From assembly GCA_963751955.1 (NCBI GenBank), contig CAVVWM010000011.1:62001-126000 (forward strand): 64,000 nucleotides of DNA. Direction: 5' to 3'. Every line of letters starts with the position of its first letter. Within the stretch, counting starts at the first letter, position 1. A model generated the notes under the pieces. It was given only the letters and a program-made list of their open reading frames with translations, had not been told where the DNA came from and did not search any database. Shown in pieces: positions 44,613-53,320 of this stretch. A program made the position numbers and the translations under genes. The stretch comes from JABDIY01 sp963751955. Its GTDB lineage: Bacteria; Actinomycetota; Acidimicrobiia; Acidimicrobiales; SZUA-35.

Positions 44613-45503
44613 GTGCCGATTCGCTTCTTCGACTCCACGAACATCGAGGGGCGAATGAGCGCGCTCGATGTCGGAAATCGAATGCTCCACCATCAGCTAC
44701 CTGCACTACAGGTTGACGGTCGCTTCGCAGACGATGCTGACACCGTCACGTTGTTGCTCAGCGATGATGGCCGCCAGAACCCCCTCGGAGTTGCGTCGGT
44801 GATGGCCACTCAGCGTCGGGACGGCAGTCTGCTCCCGTCATGGACAATGCAGCTCGTACTGCGTCGCGGCCACGAGGAAAAGCTGTGTTCATTGGTCAAC
44901 GGAGGCCTGCCCACCGAGGGAGCCGAGGTGTGGGTTCGGCCCGAGTACGAACCTCTCATCGATGAGATCCGGTCGTGTTGGCCAGCCGCATACCACTGCC
45001 GTCGGCTCCATTTGATGGCCGCCGACTTGCCCGTCACAGCTGAACCGCTGCCTACCAGAGCTCTCGATCCCAATCGTGAGGACGACCTGGCGGCGGTTGT
45101 CAGGGTGAACAACGCGGCGTTCCGTGACCATCCCGATCAGGCGGGCATGACGGTCGATTCGGTGAGAGCAAAGCTTGCTGGGGTCGGCCACAGCGCTCCG
45201 GGCGTTCGGCTGGCCGAGATCGATGGCGTCATCAACGGTTTCTGTTGGACCCAGATACATCACCAACGAATGGTTGGCGAGATCTCCGTCATCGGACTAC
45301 ACCCCGATGTCCACGGCCGAGGACTGGGCGCCGCAATGACCGCCGCCGGGCTCCACTGGATGCACCGACAAGGTCTTGGTCAGTCAATCTTGTACGTCGA
45401 AGCCGACAATACCGTCGCGATACGAACCTACCGACAACTGGGATTCGAGATCGTTCAGGACGATGTTTCGTGGGTCATTCCCCGTGGTGATGCCGATGAA
45501 TGA
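44613..45503 (+). CDS. mshD: Mycothiol synthase-like GNAT acetyltransferase
   Basis: 296 aa, the MshD length, with two GNAT-like halves. The C-terminal half is the better conserved one: VVRVNNAAFRDHPDQAGMT, GFCWTQIHHQRMVGEISVIGLHPDVHGRGLGAAMTAAGLHWM (acetyl-CoA loop) and SILYVEADNTVAIRTYRQLGFE. MshD makes the last acetylation in mycothiol, the actinobacterial thiol. The GTG at 44613 is favoured by the TACACT box. The end overlaps rlmN. Confidence 0.88.
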   Translation: MPIRFFDSTNIEGRMSALDVGNRMLHHQLPALQVDGRFADDADTVTLLLSDDGRQNPLGVASVMATQRRDGSLLPSWTMQLVLRRGHEEKLCSLVNGGLPTEGAEVWVRPEYEPLIDEIRSCWPAAYHCRRLHLMAADLPVTAEPLPTRALDPNREDDLAAVVRVNNAAFRDHPDQAGMTVDSVRAKLAGVGHSAPGVRLAEIDGVINGFCWTQIHHQRMVGEISVIGLHPDVHGRGLGAAMTAAGLHWMHRQGLGQSILYVEADNTVAIRTYRQLGFEIVQDDVSWVIPRGDADE

Positions 45504-46578
45504 GATGTCCAATGAGCAATTGGGCCGGATTCTCCGAATCCAAGAGACCCCGCGAGTAACAATGCCCGAGCGACGCTCGCTCCTGGATCTGGATCGTTCC
45601 CAGCTTGCATCATTCTTGTCAAACGAACCACGTTTCAGGACTGATCAAGTGTGGAATGCGGTCAACCAGAAGAGCCAACAGCCCGCCGAGATCACCACCA
45701 TCTCGCTCCCATTACGGCGTCGGCTGGAGGAGAAGTTTCCCCCTGCGCTGTCCCTGGCTACCAGCCAGACCTCAGGTGATGGGCGAACAACCAAGTCGCT
45801 GTTTGAGCTGGAAGGCGGCGCTCAGATCGAATCGGTTTTGATGCGCTACGACGAACGAGCAACCGTGTGCGTATCGAGCCAGGCGGGCTGCGCCATGGCG
45901 TGTAGCTTCTGTGCCACCGGGCAGGCCGGCTTCGAACGGCACCTCACAGTGGCGGAGATACTCGAGCAGGTCCACTGGGCCAGGCGCGCAGCCGCCCCGC
46001 AACGGCTCTCCAATGTTGTGTTCATGGGAATGGGCGAGCCGCTCGCCAACCTCGACCGGCTATTTACTTCGATCGACCGGATCACCGCCGACATCGGAAT
46101 AGGTGCCCGCAAGATAACCGTGTCAACGGTCGGCGTGATCCCAGCGATGGAGGCGTTTGCATCCGAAAAAAGACAGGTCGGACTGGCTGTCTCGCTGCAC
46201 GCCGCAAACGACGACCTGCGGTCCGAACTCGTGCCGTTGAACCGCCGACATCCGATCGCTGATCTCGTTCAGGCATGCCGTCTGGTACGAGCCGAAACCG
46301 GTAGGCGGGTTTCGTTCGAGTGGGCGATGATCGGCGGGGTCAACGACAAGGACTCCGACGTAGCGGAGCTGGCCGCTGTATCCCATATGGCTGAAGCCCA
46401 TGTCAACCTGATACCACTCAACGCAACACCGGGCTACCCGACGACAGGATCGAGCCCCCAGCGGGTGCGTGACTTCGCTCGTCTCCTACGGGACAGGGGA
46501 ATCAATGTCACTATTCGCTCAACGATGGGTGACGACATCGACGCTGCGTGCGGGCAGCTCGCCACCCGGCACAGTTGA
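45496..46578 (+). CDS. rlmN: 23S rRNA/tRNA adenine C2-methyltransferase
   Basis: 360 aa radical-SAM enzyme. The cluster motif CAMACSFC sits in VSSQAGCAMACSFCATGQAGF, with GEPLAN (VFMGMGEPLANLDRL) and a C-terminal active Cys in DIDAACGQLA; the first Cys of the pair is at SSQAGC. It methylates A2503 of 23S rRNA and some tRNAs. Several starts overlap the mshD stop; the ATG at 45496 is chosen for the ATGAATGA overlap, ATG 45505 is an alternative. Confidence 0.94.
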   Translation: MNEMSNEQLGRILRIQETPRVTMPERRSLLDLDRSQLASFLSNEPRFRTDQVWNAVNQKSQQPAEITTISLPLRRRLEEKFPPALSLATSQTSGDGRTTKSLFELEGGAQIESVLMRYDERATVCVSSQAGCAMACSFCATGQAGFERHLTVAEILEQVHWARRAAAPQRLSNVVFMGMGEPLANLDRLFTSIDRITADIGIGARKITVSTVGVIPAMEAFASEKRQVGLAVSLHAANDDLRSELVPLNRRHPIADLVQACRLVRAETGRRVSFEWAMIGGVNDKDSDVAELAAVSHMAEAHVNLIPLNATPGYPTTGSSPQRVRDFARLLRDRGINVTIRSTMGDDIDAACGQLATRHS

Positions 46579-46582
46579 GGCC

Positions 46583-46942
46583 CTATTCGAACCACACCTT
46601 CATGTACTCACGCGTGTGAGGATGCAGCACCGCCGCAAGAAGGGCCACGGGGAAGACCGTCGCGTTGAGCTGGATGAGTGTTGCGTTGACCCCGTCTGAG
46701 ACAGACAGCAGGAGATCGACAATCCTCAAAAGGACAAAGAACCCAGCTCCGGAGAGCAACGCAATCCAGCCGATCCGCTTGTTGTTGGCAACGCCGAATG
46801 CTCCACCAAGGATCGCAGCGGCGGCAAGCAGCGCCAGCTCGAAGTACCGGGCACCTCCGATCAGAGCGAAGAAGCCGCTGATGTAGCCGATCAACACCGC
46901 AGCCTGCATCGTTTGGGGGTGGGACGGGTTGAACCAACGCAC
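46583..46942 (-). CDS. Small four-helix membrane protein
   Basis: 119 aa with four hydrophobic segments (AAVLIGYISGFFALIGGARY, ELALLAAAAILGGAFGVA, IGWIALLSGAGFFVLLRIV, LIQLNATVFPVALLAAVLH). No family is recognised. It lies between rlmN (convergent, 4 bp) and menG (10 bp from the menG stop, same strand), so it is probably co-transcribed with menG. Confidence 0.75.
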   Translation of the reverse strand: MRWFNPSHPQTMQAAVLIGYISGFFALIGGARYFELALLAAAAILGGAFGVANNKRIGWIALLSGAGFFVLLRIVDLLLSVSDGVNATLIQLNATVFPVALLAAVLHPHTREYMKVWFE

Positions 46943-46952
46943 GGCCGAAAGC

Positions 46953-47651
46953 CTAGTCCCTCGTGGCGCTCAGAAGTTGAGAAAGCCCACCCTGCAACTG
47001 TCGATGCTCTGCATCGGTGAAACCAGCGTGTCGAAGCATTGCAACCATCTCTTGCCGTTCGGGCAAATACGACAACGACCGCGGAAGATAGTCGTAGGCG
47101 GCGGCGTCGGAAAAGAGCGCACCGATCTTGGGAACAACCCTGTTGAAGTACACGTCGTACCCTCCTCGTAGAAGTCGATTGTCCGGCCTCGACACGTCCA
47201 GCAATCCGATCCGACCACCGGGTCTGACCACTCGTGCAAGCTCAAAGAAGAAGGCTGGGAGTTCGACCAGATTGCGAAGGGCATAGCCACAGACAGCGCC
47301 GTCCACAGACCGATCGGGGAACGGCAGCGCCAGGAGGTCGCCCTGGACCAGAGGTGCGGTAGTTCGAGCGGCGGCAAGCATGCCATAGGACAGGTCGACT
47401 CCGATTCCGTGGTGCCCCTCCTTTTGGAGCTCTATGCAGAAATCCCCAGTGCCGGCGGCAAGATCGAGCACGATTGAGGACGGATCCAAGCTCGTCACCT
47501 TCATGGTCTTCTTTCGCAATCCAACATCCATCCGGAACGTCATGATCCGGTTGACCAAGTCGTAGCGAGGAGCGATCGTGTCGAACATCGTTCGAACTGC
47601 CTGCCGCTTCTGATCTCCTTCGGGCAGATGGTCGGTGGGCATGGTGTTCAC
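46953..47651 (-). CDS. menG: Demethylmenaquinone methyltransferase
   Basis: 232 aa. UbiE/MenG family, last step of menaquinone synthesis. Seen: AVRTMFDTIAPRYDLVNRIMTFRMD (family signature), SAM motif VLDLAAGTGDFCIEL, and VCGYALRNLVELPAFFFELARVVRPGGRIGLLDVSRPD. The GTG at 47651 follows TACGGT by seven bases; ATG at 47642 is the alternative and the longer open frame to 47771 is not protein-like. Confidence 0.93.
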   Translation of the reverse strand: MNTMPTDHLPEGDQKRQAVRTMFDTIAPRYDLVNRIMTFRMDVGLRKKTMKVTSLDPSSIVLDLAAGTGDFCIELQKEGHHGIGVDLSYGMLAAARTTAPLVQGDLLALPFPDRSVDGAVCGYALRNLVELPAFFFELARVVRPGGRIGLLDVSRPDNRLLRGGYDVYFNRVVPKIGALFSDAAAYDYLPRSLSYLPERQEMVAMLRHAGFTDAEHRQLQGGLSQLLSATRD

Positions 47652-47658
47652 GGACCCG

Positions 47659-47664
47659 ACCGTA
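47659..47664 (-). promoter_or_regulatory. -10 box (TACGGT) of leaderless menG
   Basis: TACGGT on the minus strand ends seven bases before the GTG at 47651. Confidence 0.4.
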
Positions 47665-47772
47665 GCGTCTGGCGCAAGTCGGGCGCCGACCGCGCACAGC
47701 GCCCAATCGCTACCAGACACGGATTCTGATTCAAAAATGAAGGAGTCTTGGTGCCGCGCTTCTATCGGCACG

Positions 47773-47781
47773 TGCTAACGT
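47773..47781 (+). promoter_or_regulatory. Extended -10 box (TGCTAACGT) of candidate small RNA
   Basis: TG-N-TAACGT, a full extended -10 motif, with the expected start near 47788. No start codon follows at the leaderless distance, so it does not serve a protein gene directly. Confidence 0.45.
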
Positions 47782-47787
47782 AGGGAT

Positions 47788-47863
47788 TGCGTCGTGGTTA
47801 CCTCACAGTAACGCGACTGCTGACCCCGGGATTGCCGCCGCCCCCCGGGGTCAGTTTGTTTTT
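47788..47863 (+). ncRNA. Candidate small RNA with two hairpins, unknown family
   Basis: About 76 nt between menG (minus) and the polyprenyl-phosphate glycosyltransferase gene (plus). Stem 1: GTCG-GTTAC / GTAAC-CGAC (47791-47817) with a small internal bulge and loop CTCACA. Stem 2: perfect 11-bp CTGACCCCGGG / CCCGGGGTCAG (47820-47854) with a C-rich 13-base loop, then TTTGTTTTT. Upstream is an extended -10 box, and there is no ORF longer than five codons. It may be a trans-acting sRNA or a prematurely ended leader of the downstream gene. The C-rich loop recalls actinobacterial 6C-type RNAs, but I cannot claim membership. Confidence 0.55.
47820..47863 (+). terminator. Strong rho-independent terminator
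   Basis: An 11-bp perfect GC-rich stem (47820-47830 with 47844-47854) followed by TTTGTTTTT. No plus-strand protein gene precedes it, so it ends the candidate small RNA. Confidence 0.8.
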
Positions 47864-47964
47864 CGGCCCAGGTCAGTCTTCTCGCTCGGCGAAACGGCCG
47901 TGTAGAACGTCGATTTCGACCCCTCACGCCTCACCTCCAATGACTTCGATGCCGATGAAGACTC

Positions 47965-49152
47965 ATGGAGCCAAGGTCGGTTACTGCGCCGAATATCCCC
48001 GCCGGACATGCCAGCGCGCGTTATGACCGTCGCACATCAGATCGCCGTGAGCTCGCCAGCCCTCTGGTCAGCGTCATCGTCCCTACGTATAACGAAGCGG
48101 AGAACATCCCGACTCTGGTGCGGCGACTCGAGACCGCTCTGGCCGAGGTCGACTACGAAATCATTGTGGTCGACGACGACTCGCCGGATCTTACTTGGCA
48201 GATCGCCGACGAGTTGGCCAGGGCCCAGCCCAGACTGAGTGTTCTTCGCCGCACCGATGCGAGAGGCTTGTCCTCCGCGGTCATGGCGGGCTTTGGAATC
48301 GCTCAAGGTCGAACCCTGGCCGTCCTCGACGCAGATCTCCAGCACGACGAGCGCATCCTGCCCGATCTCGTCAGCGCGATCGTCGACGACGGCGCCGAGA
48401 TCGCTGTCGGGTCCCGCGAGGCGCCCGGAGGAAGCTACGGAGAATTCGGGCCCTGGCGCCGAACAGTGTCCTGGGGAGGAGCCCGTATGGCCCGGCTACT
48501 GCTGAGGACCCCGGTGAACGATCCGATGAGCGGGTTCTTCGTTGTCAGCCGGGATCGATACGAATCCGTTGCCGACCGAGTAAATCCAAGAGGATTCAAG
48601 ATCCTTCTCGAGTTCCTCGCTACGGGGACCCCGCCGAGGGTCGTAGAAGTTGGGTTCAAGTTCGGTCAGCGCCTCCACGGGGCTACCAAACTCACCGGTT
48701 CGGTGATCCTCGCCTATGTCATGGCTCTGATCGAACTAGCGGGGGGTCGGTTCGTGACCGCCCGCTTCAGTGCCTATGCCATCGTCGGTTTGTCCGGCGT
48801 TGCCGTCAGGGCCACCGTACTGATCGCGATCGGGCTGTTCACTACAACACCAGCTGCGTCGTGGCTGGCCATCGAGGCTGCGGTCCTGTGGAACTACTGG
48901 TGGAACAATCGCTTCACTTTCAACGCCTATCGGCAGCAGGGGTTTGCCTCTGTCGTCGGGTTGACGAAGTTCCACGGTGTTGCCGCTCATGGTGTCCTCG
49001 TCGCAACAGCCACACAACAACTCATCTTGAATCGGATCGGATCCGACGGGCTGGCGAGGACCGGCATGGCAGCAGTGGCCGGCCTGGGACTGGCGACAGT
49101 CGGCAACTACCACCTGAATCGTTCGATCACATGGCGGGCACTACCCGCGTAA
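47965..49152 (+). CDS. Polyprenyl-phosphate mannosyltransferase-like GT2 fused to a GtrA domain
   Basis: 395 aa. The N-terminal GT2 domain (~30-260) is DPM1-like: VSVIVPTYNEAENIPTLVRRLE, IIVVDDDSPDLTW, TLAVLDADLQHDERILP and FFVVSRDRYESVADRVNPRGFKILLEFL. The C-terminal ~130 residues form a GtrA-type four-helix membrane domain (FVTARFSAYAIVGLSGVAVRA, VLWNYWWNNRFTFN). Such proteins load a sugar on polyprenyl phosphate at the membrane for glycan assembly or protein O-glycosylation. The ATG at 47965 is the first in frame; no clear SD. First protein gene of the polysaccharide region. Confidence 0.9.
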   Translation: MEPRSVTAPNIPAGHASARYDRRTSDRRELASPLVSVIVPTYNEAENIPTLVRRLETALAEVDYEIIVVDDDSPDLTWQIADELARAQPRLSVLRRTDARGLSSAVMAGFGIAQGRTLAVLDADLQHDERILPDLVSAIVDDGAEIAVGSREAPGGSYGEFGPWRRTVSWGGARMARLLLRTPVNDPMSGFFVVSRDRYESVADRVNPRGFKILLEFLATGTPPRVVEVGFKFGQRLHGATKLTGSVILAYVMALIELAGGRFVTARFSAYAIVGLSGVAVRATVLIAIGLFTTTPAASWLAIEAAVLWNYWWNNRFTFNAYRQQGFASVVGLTKFHGVAAHGVLVATATQQLILNRIGSDGLARTGMAAVAGLGLATVGNYHLNRSITWRALPA

Positions 49153-49167
49153 CTCCGCGGATCGTCA

Positions 49168-49173
49168 TAGACT
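49168..49173 (+). promoter_or_regulatory. -10 box (TAGACT) of leaderless Wzz-like gene
   Basis: TAGACT ends six bases before the GTG at 49180. Confidence 0.5.
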
Positions 49174-49179
49174 CAGCGG

Positions 49180-49797
49180 GTGCGGTCCGGCATTCTTTTC
49201 GGCGGTGCGCTGCTGTTGGCCGGCGCACTCTCCTTGTGTGCGTTGGTGCTGCCCTCTGACCCCGCTGTCTTGGTGGATCTGCGCCTCGATGATCATGAGA
49301 CATCCTGGCCCGATCACCTGGGCGTCCAGACCGAAGCCGTCAATGCGCTCACCGAACGCTTGGAGCCCTTCGACGGAGCGATCAATGCTCGCGAGGATCG
49401 CTCAACCGTGAAGGTCGCAGGATTCGACGAGCGCAACCAAGACGCCATCGATATCGCGATCAACGAGGTGATCGCCGAAGATCTGCGGACCCGGCGAAAC
49501 GCCGACGACATCGAGCCGATGCGGAATCAGCTACGGGAGGCCGAGGCGGTCGCCTTGGCCGCAGCACAATCAGGGACAACCGAGGAGTTGATCTTGGAGA
49601 TGACCGCCAAAATCAATGAGCTCCGTTCGGCTCTGGCCGACAGCGAAATCCAGGCTTTGTCGGGTCGATCCAGATTCGCGTCGATTGGTTCCACACCTGC
49701 TGACGGAAATCCAGCCGAATCCGAACAGTGGGTTCTGGCGATTGGCCTGCTTCTGGTTGGGATCGTGATGCTGGGGAAGGATCGCACCGTTTCATGA
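49180..49797 (+). CDS. Small Wzz-like membrane protein
   Basis: 205 aa. One membrane segment at each end (ILFGGALLLAGALSLCALVL and WVLAIGLLLVGIVMLG) with a helical, charged region between them (RNQLREAEAVALAAAQSGTTEELILEMTAKINELRSAL). This topology is that of chain-length determinants (Wzz) but the protein is shorter and I see no clear Wzz sequence signature. It is coupled by ATGA to the following O-antigen ligase gene, which fits a role in polymer length control. Confidence 0.7.
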   Translation: MRSGILFGGALLLAGALSLCALVLPSDPAVLVDLRLDDHETSWPDHLGVQTEAVNALTERLEPFDGAINAREDRSTVKVAGFDERNQDAIDIAINEVIAEDLRTRRNADDIEPMRNQLREAEAVALAAAQSGTTEELILEMTAKINELRSALADSEIQALSGRSRFASIGSTPADGNPAESEQWVLAIGLLLVGIVMLGKDRTVS

Positions 49798-51018
49798 TGT
49801 CGCTGACATCCCCGCGTGCTGGCTTGATTGTTCTGCTCGGGCTGGCCGGCGCACTCGCCGCGGTCGATCCAGAGCGGCTCGCAACACTGGGCTGGGCCGC
49901 AGCCGACATTCTTGGCGCTGATCTCACTGGTCTTGATGCTTGCGACCGTTGCAATCACCGGCACTCCCGAACTCACCGGAGGCGCAGTCTGGCTTGCAGG
50001 ATGGCTGGGTTGGGCTGTCCTCGGAGCTGCACGTTCTCCCGAACCAGGTTCATCCTTGCTGGCCATCGGTTGCTTCGCTGCGATCGGATTCGCCAGCTAC
50101 GCATTGGCCATCACGGGCACGTCCAACGACATCGCGCTCTCACTGGGAATCGCTGGTGCGTTTTCACTCGCCATGGCGGCGACGACGGCGGTCTCAGGCG
50201 GTGTAGGGGGCCTCACGGGCCGACTCACCTTGCTGTTCTTCGAACCAAATCAGATGGCCCGAGCAGCTGCAATAACCATGGTTGCGTTTTTTGCCCTCTT
50301 GGTTGGTGAGATCATCGCTGACCGTCGTCGAGAAATCCTCCTGACAGCCGGCGCTGCAACGATCGCAACGTTGGCTGCGCTCGTCTTGACTCAATCGCGA
50401 ATCGGCGTGGTAGCCGGAGCCGTGGGAACGGTCGTTGTACTTGCAGCACATCTTTCCCGGCGGGCCTCGCTGATTGTGATCGTTGCTTTCGGTGTGCTTG
50501 CGGGTATCGGTGGGGTGGCGGTGCTCAGCGACAGCGCTGGCGAGTCGGTCAGCCAGTCTTTGTCGAGAAGCACGGATCAACCGACGAATGAGCTACGGAC
50601 ACTCAACGGCCGCACGGTTCTCTGGCCTGAGGTTGTCGACGTGGCGTTGGAGCGTCCGTCAACCGGTGTTGGACTGGGCCGTGACCGCACTGTCGTCTCA
50701 CGGTTCCGAGCCGAAGGTCGGGTGGCGTGGGATGCTGAGCACACCCACTCGCTGCCCCTTCAAGTGTGGCTGACCACGGGACTTCCCGGTCTTGTGGCAG
50801 TCCTGGGTGCGTTGGTGTGGCTGGCGCTTAGAACCTGGTCAGCGCCAGATTCGGTGGAGCGGACCCTCACGCTAGGAACATTGGCGGTGGTGATGGTTGA
50901 CGGGATCGCGGAACCAACCCTGCGCGTACCTGCGTTCGCATGGATTGTGTTGACCGCCGGGATGGGATTTGTGGCCCTCGAAAAAACGGGCCTTACCGGA
51001 GGCAAGACAACAACGTAG
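49794..51018 (+). CDS. O-antigen ligase/polymerase family protein, split by a one-base insertion
   Basis: The composite protein is 407 aa with about ten hydrophobic segments and the Wzy_C-type large loop and ending: QSRIGVVAGAVGTVVVL, TLNGRTVLWPEVVDVALERPSTGVGLGRDRTVVS and AEHTHSLPLQVWLTTGLPGLVAV, where the HxH-like TH pattern near the end is typical. The ATG at 49794 overlaps the upstream stop (ATGA) and reads MMSLTSPRAGLIVLLGLAGA to ADIL. The frame then shifts; dropping one T near 49909 gives ADILALISLVLMLAT. Its 3' end overlaps the convergent phosphatase gene by 26 bp. Confidence 0.82.
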
Positions 51019-51526
51019 AGACCAAACCGTCGATTTCCTCGACGGCCTTCTCGTAGACCTTCAACCGCTTCTTGTAGGGGTCGGCAACATCGAGGTCGAC
51101 CGCAGACAAGTACTTCTGAGCATCGCGTTCGGCATTCAACCGCTCGAGGAACGAGTCGATGTCCTCACCTTTGCGGATCTCCCTCGCTGCTTCCTTCAAG
51201 GGAAGTGTCTTGCGGAGAGATCGGCGATCGAGCACGGTGGCGTCGAGCACATGGCGCGACTCCATTGTGAGAATCAGGTCGGCGGCGGTGAGGGTGTCGA
51301 CGTCGAGTTTGTAGCTTCGATGGTCAGCCACCGAGACTCCCCTGCCGGCGAGAACCCGTTGGAGCTCGTCGGGACAACGTTTGTCCGCCGCCATGAAGCC
51401 AGCCGAACGGACATGGAAATCGTCACTTCCGAACCGATGGCGGGAGAGGTACTCAGCGGTGGGACTACGGCAAATGTTCGCCGTGCAGACGAAAAGAATT
51501 CGTTTCCGCTCGTCTCCGTTCTCCAT
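50993..51526 (-). CDS. Low-molecular-weight protein tyrosine phosphatase
   Basis: 177 aa. The P-loop CTANICRSP (V-C-x5-R-S) is at about 12-20 (ILFVCTANICRSPTAEYL) and the general acid Asp is in VDLDVADPYKK. In capsule loci such phosphatases remove phosphate from the C-terminal tyrosines of the BY-kinase, here encoded 3 kb away. ATG at 51526 is chosen; a GTG two codons upstream is possible. It is followed upstream by the sugar transferase gene on the same strand (18-bp gap). Confidence 0.92.
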   Translation of the reverse strand: MENGDERKRILFVCTANICRSPTAEYLSRHRFGSDDFHVRSAGFMAADKRCPDELQRVLAGRGVSVADHRSYKLDVDTLTAADLILTMESRHVLDATVLDRRSLRKTLPLKEAAREIRKGEDIDSFLERLNAERDAQKYLSAVDLDVADPYKKRLKVYEKAVEEIDGLVSTLLSCLR

Positions 51527-51544
51527 TCTCACAGTCTGACCGGT

Positions 51545-52237
51545 TTAGACGCCGGTTCGGCGGATCAGCGCTCCCACAGTGCGAAAAAGGATCTTCAGGT
51601 CCGTTCCTAACGAGAGACTGATCACGTAGGCCATGTCCAGATGGAGCCCTTCGGACAAGTCGACCTTGCTTCGAAGGCCCGAGGTCTGAAACAGACCGGT
51701 GAGTCCTGGCCGCACCACGTGTCGGGGATGATCGAGAATCCCGGTCTGTTTCGCGACGTGGTAGAGCTCGGGTCGAGGTCCGACCAGGCTCATGTCTCCT
51801 TTGAGCACGTTCACGAGTTGGGGGGTCTCATCAATGCTCACACTGCGGAAAAAGCGACCCAGCGGTGTATGGCGCGGATCATCAGCGCTTTTGTGCGTCA
51901 TCCGACGGTCTTGGCCGTCGAATTGGACCGAGCCCGCTCGGCGATCGTGGTGCATCGTGCGAAACTTCAGCATTTGGAACGGCTGGCCGTTTCGACCAAC
52001 TCGATCCTGGGTGAGGATCACATCTGAGCCGAGCGTCAGTCGCAAGCCGATCCAGGTGAGCACCAGAATCGGGGACAGCACCAGAAGCACAGCGCCGGCC
52101 AGGAGAATGTCGAATGAGCGTTTCATGAATCGCTCATACAGGGTGTGACTCCGCCTGATGCTGCTGGTCTCGAGTACCAGCCCATTCAGATCCGCTCGGT
52201 AGAGTTTGTTTTGGCTTGCTGGGTGCTGCGCCGTCAT
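51545..52237 (-). CDS. Undecaprenyl-phosphate sugar-1-phosphate transferase (priming enzyme)
   Basis: 230 aa of the WbaP/PglC-type bacterial sugar transferase family. One hydrophobic segment (RSFDILLAGAVLLVLSPILVLTW) is followed by the catalytic domain with FQMLKFRTMHHDR, DETPQLVNVLKGDMSLVGPRPELYHV and RPGLTGLFQTSGLR. It should start exopolysaccharide repeat-unit assembly on the lipid carrier. The ATG at 52237 is preceded by GGCGAAAAGGCGAAAG, a small repeat that can act as ribosome binding site; the open frame above is not protein-like. Confidence 0.92.
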   Translation of the reverse strand: MTAQHPASQNKLYRADLNGLVLETSSIRRSHTLYERFMKRSFDILLAGAVLLVLSPILVLTWIGLRLTLGSDVILTQDRVGRNGQPFQMLKFRTMHHDRRAGSVQFDGQDRRMTHKSADDPRHTPLGRFFRSVSIDETPQLVNVLKGDMSLVGPRPELYHVAKQTGILDHPRHVVRPGLTGLFQTSGLRSKVDLSEGLHLDMAYVISLSLGTDLKILFRTVGALIRRTGV

Positions 52238-52402
52238 CTTTCGCCTTTTCGCCTTTTGCCTTTTTCCGCTGCCTGCTTGTGAAGGAGACCTCCACCACTG
52301 AAGGTAGCAACCCACACACGCTCAGGAAATGACTAACGGCCAACTTGGGAACCTCTACCCATGGAAACCTAGGCACGGCATGTCATGGGTCATAGGGCGG
52401 AG

Positions 52403-52408
52403 TACCTT
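52403..52408 (+). promoter_or_regulatory. -10 box (TACCTT) of leaderless GT2 gene
   Basis: TACCTT ends seven bases before the GTG at 52416, favouring that start over ATG 52380. Confidence 0.4.
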
Positions 52409-52415
52409 TCTTGGG

Positions 52416-53309
52416 GTGCGTCGCATCGCAGTCATCCTCACATGCTTCAATCGTCGAGAGATCACGCTTACCTGCCTGGACCGCCTGAAGGCCCAAACAG
52501 CGGTCATCGAAGACCTGAGTGGCAATAGCGATGCATCCAAGACCGCCCTCACAGTGTTCCTGGTCGACGACGGAAGCACCGACGGCACCGGTGAGGCTGT
52601 TCGCGCCACGCATCCAGAGGTTCATGTCATCGAGGGGACGGGCGACCTTTTCTGGAATCGCGGAATGCACCTCGTGTGGGCAACAGCCATCGAACATGGC
52701 GGGTTCGATCACTACTTCTTGCTGAACGATGACACAATCCTGTTTCCGGACGCACTCGAACATCTGATTCATGCCGCCGAAGCACCTGAGGATGGATCCG
52801 AACCTGCGGGGCTGGCCGTCGGCGCCACCACCCATCCAGAAACCGGAGAGTTCACCTACGGTGGATACGTGCGTGATTCGAAGTGGAATCCGATGAAGTT
52901 GCGGCATCGGAAACTCTCCGAAACCGATCGGGTCGAAACGATGAACTGCAACGCGGTCCTCGTGCCGGACTCAGTCGTCGGAGAAATCGGGCAGATGGAT
53001 CCCGCCTATCATCACAGTTGGGGCGACATCGATCTCGGGTATCGCGCTTCAAAGGCGGGATTTGTCCTCTCGGTGCCCAGCGTCCCTATCGGATACTGCG
53101 AGCCCAACCCGCAGGGAACCGATGCCTACAACAACCCTGCACTGAGCCTGCGCGAGCGAATCGCCTACATCAACTCGATACGCGGGCTCAACAAGGCCGA
53201 CTGGATGTACCTCGTTCGCCGCCACGGTGGGCCGGCCTGGCCTCTGGTCTGGGCCTCCCCCTACATCAATCTGTTTCTCACCTGGGGTCGACAGAAAGTC
53301 CGCCGCTGA
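52416..53309 (+). CDS. Family 2 glycosyltransferase
   Basis: 297 aa from the GTG at 52416. GT-A fold signs: RRIAVILTCFNRREITLTCL, FLVDDGSTDGTGEAV, LNDDTILFPDALE (DxD-like NDD) and HHSWGDIDLGYRASKAG. It resembles rhamnosyltransferase-type GT2 enzymes that extend surface glycans. The sugar is unknown. It is divergent from the priming transferase with a 178-bp gap. Confidence 0.9.
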   Translation: MRRIAVILTCFNRREITLTCLDRLKAQTAVIEDLSGNSDASKTALTVFLVDDGSTDGTGEAVRATHPEVHVIEGTGDLFWNRGMHLVWATAIEHGGFDHYFLLNDDTILFPDALEHLIHAAEAPEDGSEPAGLAVGATTHPETGEFTYGGYVRDSKWNPMKLRHRKLSETDRVETMNCNAVLVPDSVVGEIGQMDPAYHHSWGDIDLGYRASKAGFVLSVPSVPIGYCEPNPQGTDAYNNPALSLRERIAYINSIRGLNKADWMYLVRRHGGPAWPLVWASPYINLFLTWGRQKVRR

Positions 53310-53320
53310 GCCAACCGATG

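Noticed and set aside
48195..49259. 354-codon plus-strand frame inside the DPM1/GtrA gene
   Set aside because: It is a shadow of the glycosyltransferase in another frame, very Arg-rich and without motifs.
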